64,000 nucleotides of DNA. Origin: Linum tenue (lineage: Eukaryota > Streptophyta > Magnoliopsida > Malpighiales > Linaceae). The notes under the pieces were generated by a model. The model did no database searches. It saw nothing but the letters and a program-made list of their open reading frames with translations, and was not told where the DNA came from. The stretch is taken from assembly GCA_946122785.1 (NCBI GenBank), contig CAMGYJ010000003.1, positions 30,459,811 through 30,523,810 of the forward strand. Reading direction: 5' to 3'. How positions within the stretch are numbered: position 1 is the first letter of the stretch; every line of letters begins with the position of its first letter. The position numbers and the translations under genes were made by a program. This document shows, piece by piece, positions 34,500-46,263 of the stretch.

Positions 34500-35041
34500 C
34501 AACCGGTGGCTCGCTTTGCGCAATTTGATCAGATGTCCAAGAGATCCTTCTTCGAATGGACGCCCTACACACTCGTCCCGATGTCGCCGATGATCAGCAA
34601 CTTGCTCGTAATGAAGGTCGTGGACTGTTGCCTCTTCCCAATCAACGACTGGTCTCACTGATCCTCCAATTCAGCTGCCTCGAGGTTTTGCTCATAACAA
34701 TCAGGATGCAGCACAAGAACATATTCACGGTCCACCTCGAGGTAAAAATCAGACTCAACTGCCTCGTCTCGATTTTCCTCAATTTGGAGGAGATAATCCT
34801 AAGGATTGGACTCAGAAGTGTGAGATGTTCGATATTTATGCTATTCCCAATTATCAGAAAGTGCAAATGGCTTCCATCTATTTTGATCGTCGTCCGGATA
34901 TTTGGTTTGAGGGTTGGAAGTTTGAGAGGCGTGAATGGATCTGGGAGGAGTTTGTGATGGATTTGTATCATCGTTTTGGTGATCGTGAGTTTGGGGGTAT
35001 CGTAGACAAATTCAAGAAGGTCCAGCTCATATTGGGAAATT
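34500..35041 (+). pseudogene. Ty3/gypsy gag fragment fused to an LTR (copy 1)
   Basis: Translates to the gag core LPRLDFPQFGGDNPKDW, CEMFDIYAIPNYQKVQMASI, then DRRPDIWF and a W..F..DLYHRFGD motif. The frame ends at the junction with LTR sequence at 35042, where 22 bp of the LTR tip are missing. The deletion removed the rest of the polyprotein. Function is lost. Confidence 0.75.
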
Positions 35042-37804
35042 GAGAATGTCAATTTCTAAGAATTCCAAGTAGTGTTGAAATCGAGGAAGAAGGAAGTGCT
35101 GAGTTTGGCTAAGAACAGAAACAGCTTCATGGTACCTACTTTGGACGCTTACTCGTTCATATTGGGAGCTAGTCGAGGGAAGCTAGGAGTTGGAGGCAGT
35201 GGCGGACCCAAATTGTTTTCATAGGGGTGTCCTCTTTTACATAATAAATTTAATAAAAAAATGAATTAAGTAATTAATAAAAATTAAATAATTTTTAAAT
35301 AAGAAAATACATGGCCCGTACAAGTTAAAATAATCCATGATTTGTTTTCATATTCAAAAATAATTGTAGAATACATTTGGTATCTACACCGTTCAAAAAA
35401 AATTGTCTTTGCATATCCTAATAGACAATCATTCACGAACTAATTGCATATTCAATTTTTAAACTTGTTATTGATGTAACCCAAAACTGAAAAGACTTTC
35501 AACACTTGTCGTACAACCATGAAATCAATACAAATTAAGGGTAGCTTGAAATTAGTTTAATTGTTAGGTTTTGAAAATAATTAGGGATAGGGAATTACAT
35601 TTTACTATTACACAGTGTTAAAATCAAACAACAAATGAGTTATATTTTAATGGAAATTATGTTTATTATTAATAATAGAATTCTAGGTTTGAATTACCCA
35701 ACCTACCACTTATATTCTCATACACAAATTAAAATTTGTTCAAATTTCACGGATGTCACTTAGTAGCAATTATAATTTTTTTAGTCCATACCAAAATTAC
35801 CATTGGGGATGCGATAATCGTTTTCCCAAAATTTAGAGGTGTCCCGGGACACCTCCAAAGCCCCCTCGGTCCGCCCCTGGTTGGAGGTGAGAATACAAGT
35901 CTTGCTGAAGATCGTAAAGGCATTGGGTGAGAAGATTGGAATTTCCTGGACACTAAACGAGCAGCCTGAAGATCGTATAGTGATCAGAAAAAATCACCAG
36001 GGTGAAGATGAAATTCCCCTCCCAGGGATTTTTAGAGGCACCTCGTGGATTTTGACATGAGGTATTCCCCGGGGTCATAAGCATTTTACCCGCCCGGGGA
36101 TTTAAAGATCCTACCCGGAGAATTGTAGCTTACGAGTTTATTACCTTTTTTTGTTAGGATTCTTTTCCTTTTCCAGTATTTTAATTTCCTTGTTAGTAGA
36201 ATTAGGTTTTTGTGTTTTATTTAAAGGGATGCAAAACCGAGTTTAGATAGTTAGACTTTGATTAATTGAAAAACTCTTTTTGGTTCATTGAGTTTTTATT
36301 CTTGAATTTTGCTATCGTCGTTGGTGGAATCCAATCGCGTTGAGTGTTGTCTCTGTATCAATCAAGTGTTCCCCTTGATTGTTGTCGAGATTCTACCCTT
36401 ATATTGATAGAGCCTTCTCCCAGGTGTGAGATTACATTTCAATTCTGCATATCCCTATCATTTTATTCATGTTCTTAGCTGCGTTACTTTGATAACTACG
36501 GGTGTCAGATTCGTGCTCGTATTAGTGATAACAGAGCCTGGTTCAAACTTAACGGCGATTTGAAGATTTCGAGTTCAATACAGTGGCGTGGAAGACAACA
36601 AAAAGCAAACCATAGAGCCAAACCTTGCAGACGCCATGTAACAACTTCTAGCCTAGATGGTTCAGGTGGGAGCTATGCTTCAAACCATGCCTGAACAGAG
36701 TTCGAGTTTCGAGGAAGTCGACGTTGAGATAGAGGACGATTCTAAGAATTCTCCTGCTCCTGGTGAGTTCATTGAAGTCAACGAAGTGGGTTTCCCAACA
36801 CTAGGAACTCCAGAGCAAAAGAAACTCGAAGGAATTGAATCGTCAACCAACTTTCTAGAATCGCAGAAGGAAGATGGAGATTTCTACGAAATGGTCACGA
36901 TGGAGAAGGAGGAGATGGATTATCTGGATCCTTTTTATAACTATTGTCATGATGCGTTCTTTTGCAGAAGCCTACAAGTTTTGAGGCTAAAGCTTTTCTA
37001 ACAAGGAGGGAATGATGTAAGCATGCTCGCCCTCGAGAATGTCAATTTCCAAGAATTCCAAGTATTGTTGAAACCGAGGAAGAAGGAAGTGTTTATTTTG
37101 GCTAAGAACATAAATAGCTTCAACGTACCTACTTTGGACGCTTACTCGTTCATATTGGGAGCCAATCGAGGGAAGCTAGGAGTTGGAAGTGAGAATACAA
37201 GTCTGGCCGAAGATCGTAAAGGCGTTCGGTGAGAAGATTGGAGTTTCTTCGACACCAAACGAGCAACCCGAAGATCGTATGATGATCAGGAAAAATCCCC
37301 AGGGTGAAGATGAATTTCCCCTCCCGGGGATTTTTAGGGGCACCTCGTGGGTTTTGACCGGGGGTATTCCCCGAGGTCATAAGCATTTTACCCGCCCGGA
37401 GAATTGTGGCTGACGAGTTTATTACCTTTTTGTGTTAGGATTCTTTTCCTTTTTCAGTATTTTAATTTCCTTGTCAGTAGAATTAGGTTTTTGTGTTCTA
37501 TTTAAAGGGTTGTAAATAGAGTTTAGATAGGTAGATTTTGATTAATTGAAAACCCCTTTTTGGTTCATTAAGTTTTTACTCTTGAATTTGGCTCACGTCG
37601 TTGGTGGACTCCAATCGCGTTGAGTGTTGTCTCTATATAAATCAAGTGTTCCCCTTGATTGTGGTCGGGATTCTACCCTTATATTGGTAGAGTCTTCTCC
37701 CAGGTGTGAGATTGCACTTCAATTCTGCCATATCCCTATCATTTTATTCTTGTTCTTAGCTGCATGACTTTGATAACTACAATGTCGGATTTGTGCTCGT
37801 ATCA
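35042..37804 (+). mobile_element. Small LTR retrotransposon with nested hAT (copy 1)
   Basis: The 5' LTR is 35042-36524, lacking its first 22 bp and enlarged by a 683-bp hAT insertion plus its 8-bp duplication. The 3' LTR is 37013-37804, 792 bp, starting TGATGTAAGC and ending CGTATCA. Setting aside the hAT and a 22-bp indel near 36100, the LTRs align throughout with scattered substitutions. A primer-binding site TGATAACAGAGCC (36526-36538) resembles the complement of initiator tRNA-Met, and AAGGAGGGAA precedes the 3' LTR as a polypurine tract. The 488-bp interior carries a 114-codon acidic frame (36657-37001) without RT or integrase. Non-autonomous, Ty3/gypsy-related by context. Confidence 0.8.
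35197..35879. mobile_element. Non-autonomous hAT element, 683 bp, in the 5' LTR (copy 1)
   Basis: Ends CAGTGGCGGACCCA and CGGTCCGCCCCTG, with a perfect 8-bp target duplication GTTGGAGG at 35189-35196 and 35880-35887. The uninterrupted 3' LTR (GTTGGAAG at the same site) shows the empty site. The termini match those of the element at 16667, so they belong to one hAT group. Confidence 0.93.
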
Positions 37805-38233
37805 TCTTCATTTTTGGACCACAGAAATTAAATATCGTGTTAGTCGATATCCCATCATTCCCTCTCTCTTGAAGAAGACTAGCCCTCGACTCTTTACAGA
37901 ATCTTAAACTCTGGTCAGTGGCTCAACGCCACCCTTCTTGGCCTTCAAACAATATTGTCTTGGTAGTATAACCACATGAGGCGTGAAAAGGGAAGTCAAT
38001 GTTGCTTCCGCTCTCACCCCGAGATTGAGCCCTTGTCTTGGAAATGCAAATGTGGTGTCATGTTCGACAAAGTTAAGTTGAGGCTCAAATTTTGAGTACT
38101 CTTTTGAAAATGTAGCAACACCATAATGGATTCCATTGCTATTCACATATTTTCTTGAGAGTCCCTCGGTGCACACGTGAAGTGTCAAAACCTTTTTAGT
38201 CGGCAAGGTCCTCATCCGAGAGTGTGTTGTCAC
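37805..38233 (-). pseudogene. Opposite-strand gypsy 3' end and LTR start (copy 1)
   Basis: Reading the minus strand, a 109-codon frame (37904-38233) without a named domain leads to a polypurine tract AAGAGAGAGGGAA. Next is a probable LTR start TGATGGGATATCGACTAAC at 37857, cut off at 37804 by the LTR element above. The layout is that of the end of a gypsy polyprotein; the family is not identified. Confidence 0.5.
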
Positions 38234-38329
38234 GTAGATGGAAGAAAAAATTTCACGTTTCCGATTGTCTTTGAGGTGCTACCAACAACATACAGTGAAT
38301 ATCATTGTGAATATCTTGCATGTTGCACT

Positions 38330-39330
38330 AGTGCGGGTTAGGTTTTTCTCGAGGACAAGCAAACGACTAAGTGTGGGGGAGTTTGATTCGAGCCATTTTA
38401 TACATGTTTTTACCCCTTTGACTTTTTCGTTTGACATGTATAACATTGCCATTGGAGCCATTTTGCGCTAGATTTTTTCTTGTTTTAATCATGTTTCAGA
38501 CTTTAGCAGGTGAAATGGACCAAATGATCGAAATTCGAACGAAAGAGAGCGAAAACAAGACAAAGAGCTGGAAATCGCATGGATCACAGTTTGGGGCAAA
38601 TTATCATGGGTAGGAGATGACCATGAAGATTTCAAAGTCCTAGGAGTTTTTGGACGTCTCGCGGGCATTGGATCACGTGCTCAGGGCGTGAAGAATACAA
38701 CAAAAATGTGAAGTGTGTAAGTGAAATGGTGCTTGCACACATCACGTGCATTATTGGGTATACATATGGGAGCGAGCAGATTTCCAAGGAGAGGAGAGTT
38801 GTAGAGAGAGATTTGGATCTTCTTCTGCATTCTAGAGAGAAAGCAACAAACCAAGGCAGAACATATAGGAATTTGACCTACCAAAGACCAAAGAAGGTCA
38901 GATTTCATCATCAACAACATTCCAAGCAAGTAGGAAGAAGGAGAATCATATTTCCATGGAGTTTTCTTTCTCTTTATTTGTAGTGCTTTCTCTAGTTATG
39001 GAGTATATTTCTCTTCCAATTGGATGATGTGTACATTTCTGGTATTGCCCAACAAAATCAATAGTCATGTGCTCGATAGTTTTCTTCCAAAAATTGTGGT
39101 AATTTTCTTTTCCAAAAATACAATATCTAGTTTGGAGAATCATGGTTTGTTTGGTTCTCCTAGTATTTTATTGAAATTATTATAACGATGTTATTATTTA
39201 GAATAAATAATATTTAGTGAGATTGTTCAGTTGCGTTTGTAGTATTAATTAATTCCTAAATTTTATCTTTGTTGAAAGTACATTTTTGCATGGGATAGAA
39301 GTGGCAAAAGTGATCTTTCCATTTAAAAGG
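38330..39330 (+). mobile_element. Gypsy 3' end and LTR-like sequence (copy 1)
   Basis: CTCGAGGACAAGCAAACGAC and AAGTGTGGGGGAG are the usual lead-in to the 3' LTR in many plant gypsy elements. An LTR may begin TGATTCGAGCC at 38384. It includes a CTAGTTATGGAGTATATTTC motif near 38990 related to sequence near 2752. The right end was not defined. Confidence 0.5.
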
Positions 39331-39617
39331 GACTTTCTTTATTCATGATTGAATACACAATCACAATATACCTGTAATTTACAATATACCAAATTCAGCC
39401 ATGTATTACTAACTATACATCAATTTAACCATGAGAGGAACCAACCACCCTTCAGTTCTATATCTTATGATGATCAGAAATATTTCATGAAGTTTTCCGA
39501 CTTCAAAAGAATCAACATTTTTTTTAAATGCTTAACGTTGTTGATTTTAAGATTCGAACTCAAACTAGGGCGTATGATATCATTAATTTTTTTACATTAT
39601 TAGATTGCTATGTAATC

Positions 39618-40885
39618 ACTGCAACGGCCGTGGACCTCTTATCGACAGAGGACGACATTCTCTTTTGGAGGCCAACAACAGATGGGAAGTTCTCGACCAA
39701 GACTGCATACCAGATGCTGCTGCCGCCGCCAAGCAATCCGGACCAACACCTATGGCAGAAAATATGGAAGTTATCAGTTCATGAAAGGGTTGGATTTTCA
39801 TTTGGTTGGTAGCTCATGGGAGGATTAATTGCAATGAACAGAGGGTAGCAAGGCATGTGGCACAAGACTCTAGTTGCTACAGGTTTGCCTCCCAGAGCGA
39901 GTCCATCTTGCACATATTCAGGGACTGCCCCTCGACAACATTTTCTGTGGATGCGGACTATTCCGACCGCCCGACAACATGGTTTCTTCACTCTTCCCTT
40001 TGATACTTGGCTAAGGAGGAACCTTGATTGTGAAGAGACGACTATGGCAGAGGTTCCGTGGAGCGCTTTTTTCAGTATAGCCCTTTGGAGCCTCTGAAAA
40101 AACAGAAACGAGGGAAGCTTTGGTGGAATCTTGAGAATCCTCTCCCCTCCTTCTCTCGTCCAGGCTGTCAAGATCAAGGCAACTTTGTGGTTTAAAGCCT
40201 GGACAATACCAATAGCTATCCCGGAGCGCCGTCTTTCCCCTCCCCAGCACACCACGATGGCCATTGGGTGGAAGCCTCCGCCCACGGGTTGGATGAAACT
40301 GAATGTTGATGGATCTGCCGACGGGATCAGGGGCTAGCAGGAGCGGGCGGAGTGTTGCAGGATGCTGACAGGAATTGGGTTCGAGGCTTCATCGCAAGTT
40401 TGGGCACATGTACAACCACTATGGCTGAGCTTTGGGCGATCTATCATAGGCTGGGAATGGCTTGGAAGTTAGGCTGCATAATACTTATCATCGAGTCGGA
40501 TTCCCAAACGGCAATCCGACTATAGAAAACAGGTCGGATCCTCTTCACTCTTATGCCACTCTTCTCTAGGCTATCAGACGCATAATTGCTCAGGACTGAG
40601 TGGTAAATCTAACTCATACGTACCGGGAAGGGACTAGAGTCGCGGACTGGCTCTCGAAGCACAGTCTCATCTATCCCTACGGGATGTACGAGTTAGAGGC
40701 ACCACCTAAAGGTTTACTCTCGACTCTGCGGATGATACTAATGGAGCTACTATGGACAGGAGGGTTGCATTTCCCCGCCTCCTCCCCTACCTGGTGTCTC
40801 GTCTCTCCCTGTAATTCCCTTCCTGTTCTTTGGCCTCGCGCCTCCTGTGAAAGCAAAAAATAAAATAAAATACTAACCTATAGCC
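39618..40885 (+). pseudogene. LINE (L1-like) 3' end: zf-RVT and RNase H (copy 1)
   Basis: Frame-shifted translation shows the zf-RVT region DDILFWRPTTDGKFSTKTAY, LWQKIWKL and ILHIFRDCPS. It continues with the plant LINE RNase H: PPTGWMKLNVDGSADG, AELWAIYHRLG-like sequence and THTYREGTRVADWLSKHS. It ends in an A-rich tail near 40855-40875. RT and endonuclease are missing and several stops and shifts are present, so this is a 5'-truncated, decayed insertion. Confidence 0.8.
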
Positions 40886-41219
40886 ATGTGCATGCATAGA
40901 GATTTGATCCCCCTAGTGTTGTAGCTTGCGTACGTCTTTGGTTAGGGTTTCTCCCCAGGGAGCGGATATGGTGACAATACCATATTTGTTGTTATTGTAA
41001 CAACAACATAGGTGGACCAATAGGAACCCAACATTCTGCATACTTTTCAAATTCATGCGTTGACTAGGGTAAAATACAAAGGAAGGGTATTTTTGTCCTA
41101 CCGAAAATTACAAGCTCCTTTTGTCCGAAAATTTCCAGCTCGTTTCTCTCTCCCCCACTTTATTCTCTGTCCAATCGCGCGGCGCCGAGGCTGAACGAGG
41201 GCGACGAATCCTCATCGGA

Positions 41220-41417
41220 GCAACTACTGCAACGACGGCGACGAGATCCTGATCGCAGCAACTACAACAACGGCGGCGACGAGATCCTGATCGCAGCAGC
41301 AACAGCAACGGCGGCAAGGAGATCCTGATCGCAGCAGCTACAACAACGGCGGCGACGAGATCTGATCGCAGCAGCTATCGCAACGGCGGCGACGGCGGAG
41401 CAAGCTCCTGATCGTAG
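41220..41417. repeat. 38-bp minisatellite, about five units (copy 1)
   Basis: The unit contains GCAACTACAACAACGGCGGC followed by GACGAGATCCTGATCGCA and repeats with minor changes up to the transposase ATG at 41432. It forms the GC-rich leader of that gene. Confidence 0.85.
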
Positions 41418-41585
41418 CTAAGACATTGACGATGGACGAGAATCGTGTAGATGAAGTTTCTGTTGGTTCTGTAGATGCTCAACAACTCCTGCAAATTGCA
41501 ACATCTTCTGACAATGCAACAGAAGTTGGATATCAGCTGGAAACCTCTATTTCCACCAACAGTGGCAACAATGAACAAGAAGAAG

Positions 41586-42329
41586 GTACGCTCAACTCAA
41601 TCCTTCCTGTTTTCTTACAATGAGCACCACAATCACGCTTATACAAGCCATTTACCATATCATAAGCACTACCAATCAAACCGCCCACAAAAATCCCACA
41701 AACGATACCAAAAGCATTGCCAAACACACCACATTCTTCCCAAAACAAACCACAGGAAAAAAAGAGACAATCAACCAAAACACTTTAAAAACAAACCACA
41801 ATACTTCTTAAACGCACCAAAACACCTCCAATGCACACCATTAAAACCTAAATCGTTACATTCCGCAATCTGTTTGTAAAAAAAAGCACACTGTAATGCA
41901 AACCATAAATGTTATAAAAGAATCATGAATAACTACAATGCAAACCACTTTTCTAGCAAAATATCATCACAAGATGAAATGATTAAACCGCCCACAAAAA
42001 TCCCACAAACGATACCAAAAGCATCGCCAAACACACCACATTCTTCCCAAAACAAACCACAGTAAAAAAAGAGACAATCAACCAAAACACTTTAAAAACA
42101 AACCACAATACTTCTTAAACGCACCAAAACACCTTCAATACACACCATTAAAACGTTAATCGTTCCATTCCGCAATCTGTTTGTAAAAAAAATCATACAC
42201 TGTAATGCAAACCATAAATGTCATAAAAGCATCATGAATAACTACAACGCAAACCACTTTTCACTTTTCTAGTAATATTATCGCAAGATGAAATGATCAA
42301 GTGCTCATTTCTTTCATCATTGCTTACAG
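41586..42329. repeat. Intron 1 of the FAR1-type gene: 307-bp direct repeat of CAAACCACA-rich sequence
   Basis: The block starting CCGCCCACAAAAATCCCACA at 41681 recurs at 41988 with about 95% identity by eye. It consists largely of CAAACCACAA and CACACCA motifs. Confidence 0.85.
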
Positions 42330-43125
42330 GTGTGACATCAACAGGTCCGAGTCAGACTACACTAGTTTGGGGTTGGCATTCAAAACCATTGAGGAAGCAA
42401 AACAATTCTACAAGAACTATGCTCACGATCTTGGCTTCAGCTTGAGGGACATGTGAGCTGTCAAACGTTCTACAAAAAGACAGCCAACCAAAACAGCACG
42501 ATATGCTAGGTATTGTTGCAGCAAAGAAGGATACAAGACCACAAGCAAGTCAAATCCCAAGAATAAAGGATCAATAGATGTCAAGGCTTATCAACGTGCT
42601 GTACCAGAAACTAGAGTTGGCTGCCCAGCTATAATAAAATTCAGATATGATCTCGAGAAGGATGAATGGCTGCTGGACAAGTGGATAACAGAACACAACC
42701 ATGATCTTCTCCCTCCAAAATTCAAACATCTCTTGAGGTCGAACAAGGGGATCTCAGAAATGCATGCAATGGTCGCAAAAGTGCATGCAGATTGTGGAGT
42801 TTCACTACGGAAATCATATGAGTTGTTCACCACAACTTCAGGGGGAGGGAGAATGTACCTTTTACCCCTCATGATCTGAAGAACTATATCACAGGGACAA
42901 GGCAGAAATCAATGAAACCAGGAGAAGCAACTATACTTCTTGAACATTTTCGCCATGAAGCTTACAAGAATCCATCATTCTTCTATGAAATTGAGGTAGA
43001 TAGTAACGAAGATATTGCAAGTATATTCTGGGCTGATGCAAGAATGCGGTTTGACTACAGTTGCTTCGGAGATATGATCAGCTTCGACACCACATACAGG
43101 ACAAACCAGAATTATCGTCCACTAG

Positions 43126-43611
43126 GTCAGTATTTCTTGCACTAGTTAATTTTCTTAAGATTTCGAAGTTGAATGCATACCAAACATTACACAATGCATT
43201 AGGAGGTTTCTGGTGTGATTTTGCAAATGTTGTGGTTTGCTTTGTGAGGTTTATGGTTTTCTTTGTGAGGTTTGTGGTTTTCTTTGTGAGGTTTGTGGTT
43301 TGCATTAATAGGTTTCTGGTCTGATTCCGCAAATGTTGTGGTTTGCTTTGTGAGGTTTGTGGTCTGTTTTATAAGATTTGTGGTGTGCATTAGAAGATTT
43401 GTGGTTTGCATTAAGAAGGATTCCTTGCACTAGATAATTTTCTTGATATTTCGAAATTGAATGCATACCAAACATTACGCAATGCATACCACAAACCTCC
43501 TAAACCATACTAAAAACGTCCTGAAGCACACCATATATATCATAAAAGACAGTTTTTGTTTGTTTCAATGTTTAATTCTATGTTGTTCTTTTTTTTATTT
43601 TTAAATTACAG
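43126..43611. repeat. Intron 2 repeats of GTGAGGTTTGTGG
   Basis: GTTTGTGGTTTGC/TTTCTTTGTGAG repeats run through 43210-43420. They are the reverse-strand form of the CAAACCACA motif in the other introns. The sequence ACCAAACATTACRCAATGCAT flanks the block on both sides. Confidence 0.8.
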
Positions 43612-44290
43612 CTTTGTTTGTTGGCTTCAACCACCATCGTGCACTTTGCATCTTCGGGGCTGCTCTCCTATATGATGAAACAACCGCTACATTCAAGTGG
43701 TTATTCGATGCATTCTTGAAATGTATGTCAGGCATCCGACCAACATCAATATTCACCGACCAAGCTGCTGCAATCGCCGCTGGGATTAGATCTGTCATTC
43801 CTGAAGCATTCCATGGCTTGTGTACTTTTCATATCAAGCAGAATGCAATGAAGCATCTCGACACCACAAACACAAACATTCTAGAAGATCTGAAATATGT
43901 CACTTTTGGAGTAGAAAATGAGGAGGAATTTGAGTACAATTGGTCAAGTTTGCTAGACACATATTATCCAGAAGAAGGCACCAATCCAAGGAACTGGTTG
44001 GATTCAATTTACAAGGTGAGAAAACAGTGGTCTTCAGCATGGATTAAGGACCACTTCACAGCTGGTATGCGAAGCTCGCAGCTGAGTGAGTCTTGTAACA
44101 ACAACCTCCGAAACTACCTTCAACCAGATGACAACCTAGTTGAGTTCTTCACATACTTCAACAAGTTGCTCGAATGGAAAAGATCAGACGAAATGGACAT
44201 GGATTATCAAATGGCAAACACAGTCCCAAACAACATGTACGTATTACTTCCTTTATTTGAACTTTTTATACTGTAGAATGCACCCACAGA

Positions 44291-44531
44291 ATAGTTGAAT
44301 ACAACCCAGATACCACCTAAACCAACCCAAAAACCCTACAATCCACACCACAGGCAACCTAATCCAAACCATAAACATCACAATGCACACCGCACACCGC
44401 ACAAGCTTAAACAACCCAAATACCACCTAAACCAACCCAAAAACCCTACAATCCACACCACAGACCACCTAATACAACCCATAAACACCACAATCCACAC
44501 CACACACGACTTAAAATAACCCATAAATCCC
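44291..44531. repeat. Intron 3: tandem units of about 110 bp
   Basis: Units start AACAACCCAAATACCACCTA and include AACCCTACAATCCACACCAC. The same unit returns downstream of the gene at 45703-45910, twice. Confidence 0.8.
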
Positions 44532-45702
44532 ACAATCCGCACCACAAACAGTACAATACATACCATAAAATCATTAATGTAGACAAGATGCTTTATGAAT
44601 GATTGTATGTTGTATGTCATCTTCCAACAGTTATGACAGAAGCCCACTTGTTCAGCAAGTCGCAAAATTATACACAACTAAGATCTACAGTTCTTTCCTT
44701 GAGGAGTATTCAGAAAGCCTTGCTTTTTTTTGTGTTCCTGAATGAGTCTATGGATAGAGATGGAATGACAGCTTATGAAGTGAAGAAACTGGGAGGATTC
44801 GTCAAAAGAGTCGTGTTAGTGAACAAAGAGGAGAAGAAATACAAGTGCTCATGTCGTTTGTTTGAAAGTTCAGGCTGGTTGTGCAGACATGTAATCAGGC
44901 AGATAGAGATGGTTGGATTCAATGGTGATGATATTGAGCAATTGACTATCCCTAAGGAATACATTCTGCCACGATGGACGAGAGATGCCAAATCTGGAGA
45001 GAAGTTCACAATAAACACAACAGAATGTGCTGCAACAGATACTTATGTAGGGAGGTATCAAGAACTGTGTGCTAGCATGGTTATCCTAGCAACAAAAGTC
45101 TCAATTAATGACAAGGTCTTCTCAATGGTTAAGGAAAAGATTGCAGAGCTCACTAAACTAGCTTTTCAAAGCCTTCAGACTCAAGAAACTCAGCAAACAG
45201 TACCTGGTAATTTCACACATCTTGTTAGCATCTCTACTTATATTCACCAGTAATTGCTTAATCCAAGCCACTAATGATCTAATGCAAACCATAAACATCT
45301 TAATCCAATCCATTAATTGCTTAATCCCTACTTATGTTCACCAGTATCTTGCATATTGCTTTTTCAACAGATGGAACCACCAGTACATCACCCTCACAAA
45401 GCGCTGTTGCTTCAGCTACAAATGACAAATATGCCAATGTGAAGGGATTCAAGGCTCGAAAAGACCCATGGAAATCAAAGAAGAGGCCAAGAGGTGGACT
45501 TGAGGTAGCGCTGGAGAGGGCTAGAAAGCAAAGAATTGATGAACAGGCTGCCAACAAGCGTTACAAAAGCAACAATGAGTGATTAGTCTCCTTGTTGTTA
45601 TCCGTGTTTTTTTTATGTCATAAACTTTTAGATTTCAATAACTATGAGACAAATATGAACAGTTGTAGGTTTTGATAATATTTGGTCAAACAATAACACA
45701 GA

Positions 45703-45910
45703 TACAGTTGAATACAACCCAGATACCACCTAAACCAACCCAAAAACCCTACAATCCACACCACAGACCACCTAATCCAAACCATAAACACCACAATGCA
45801 CACCGCACAAGCTTAAACAACCCAGATACCACCTAAACCAACCCAAAAACCCTACAATCCACACCACAGACCACCTAATACAACCTATAAACACCACAAT
45901 CCACACCATA
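45703..45910. repeat. Intergenic copies of the intron 3 unit
   Basis: Two tandem copies of the unit found at 44291-44531 lie between the transposase 3' end and the Ulp1-like gene. Intergenic and intronic DNA of this element are therefore built from the same repeat. Confidence 0.8.
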
Positions 45911-46263
45911 CAGGAAAGAAAACAAACTACGAAACCTCTTAACAAAACCAAAACACAAACATATGGAAACTTTCCAGAACACTCATTAAGCAAACCACTT
46001 ATGTACTAACACAAATCATACATTGTACAACCCCCGGGAAAAAGAACCAAACTATAAACCTTATGAACCACACTACAATACCCGTTAAATAATCCACTTA
46101 TCTAATGATACACACCATACACGAAGAACACAATTCTTCTTAATCAACCCACAACACTTCAGATACTGAACACAATAGCCTTAATCAACACCATTAACAC
46201 ACTAAAACACATATTAACACACTGAAATCTGAAATTGTTCTTGCAAATGCATGCTAAAATCAG

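Larger units (their letters stand above)
41432..45582 (+). pseudogene. FAR1-type MULE transposase, disrupted (copy 1)
   Basis: Five probable exons: 41432-41585, 42330-43125, 43612-44236, 44632-45206 and 45371-45582. Exon 2 has the FAR1 zinc-binding domain (TIEEAKQFYKNYAHDLGFSL, ARYCCSKEGYKT, VGCPAIIKFRYD, ITEHNHDL). The MULE catalytic domain follows (WADARMRFDYSCFGDMISFD, FVGFNHHRALCIFGAALLYD, PTSIFTDQAAAIAA, GLCTFHIKQNAMKHL). A SWIM zinc finger lies in exon 4 (YKCSCRLFESSGWLCRHVIR). The C-terminus is basic (WKSKKRPRGGLE). Defects are a TGA at 42454-42456, a frame change in the G-run near 42842, further shifts near 44640-44760, and an exon 1-2 join that is out of phase. The catalytic region is well kept. 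It may supply no protein as drawn. Confidence 0.8.
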
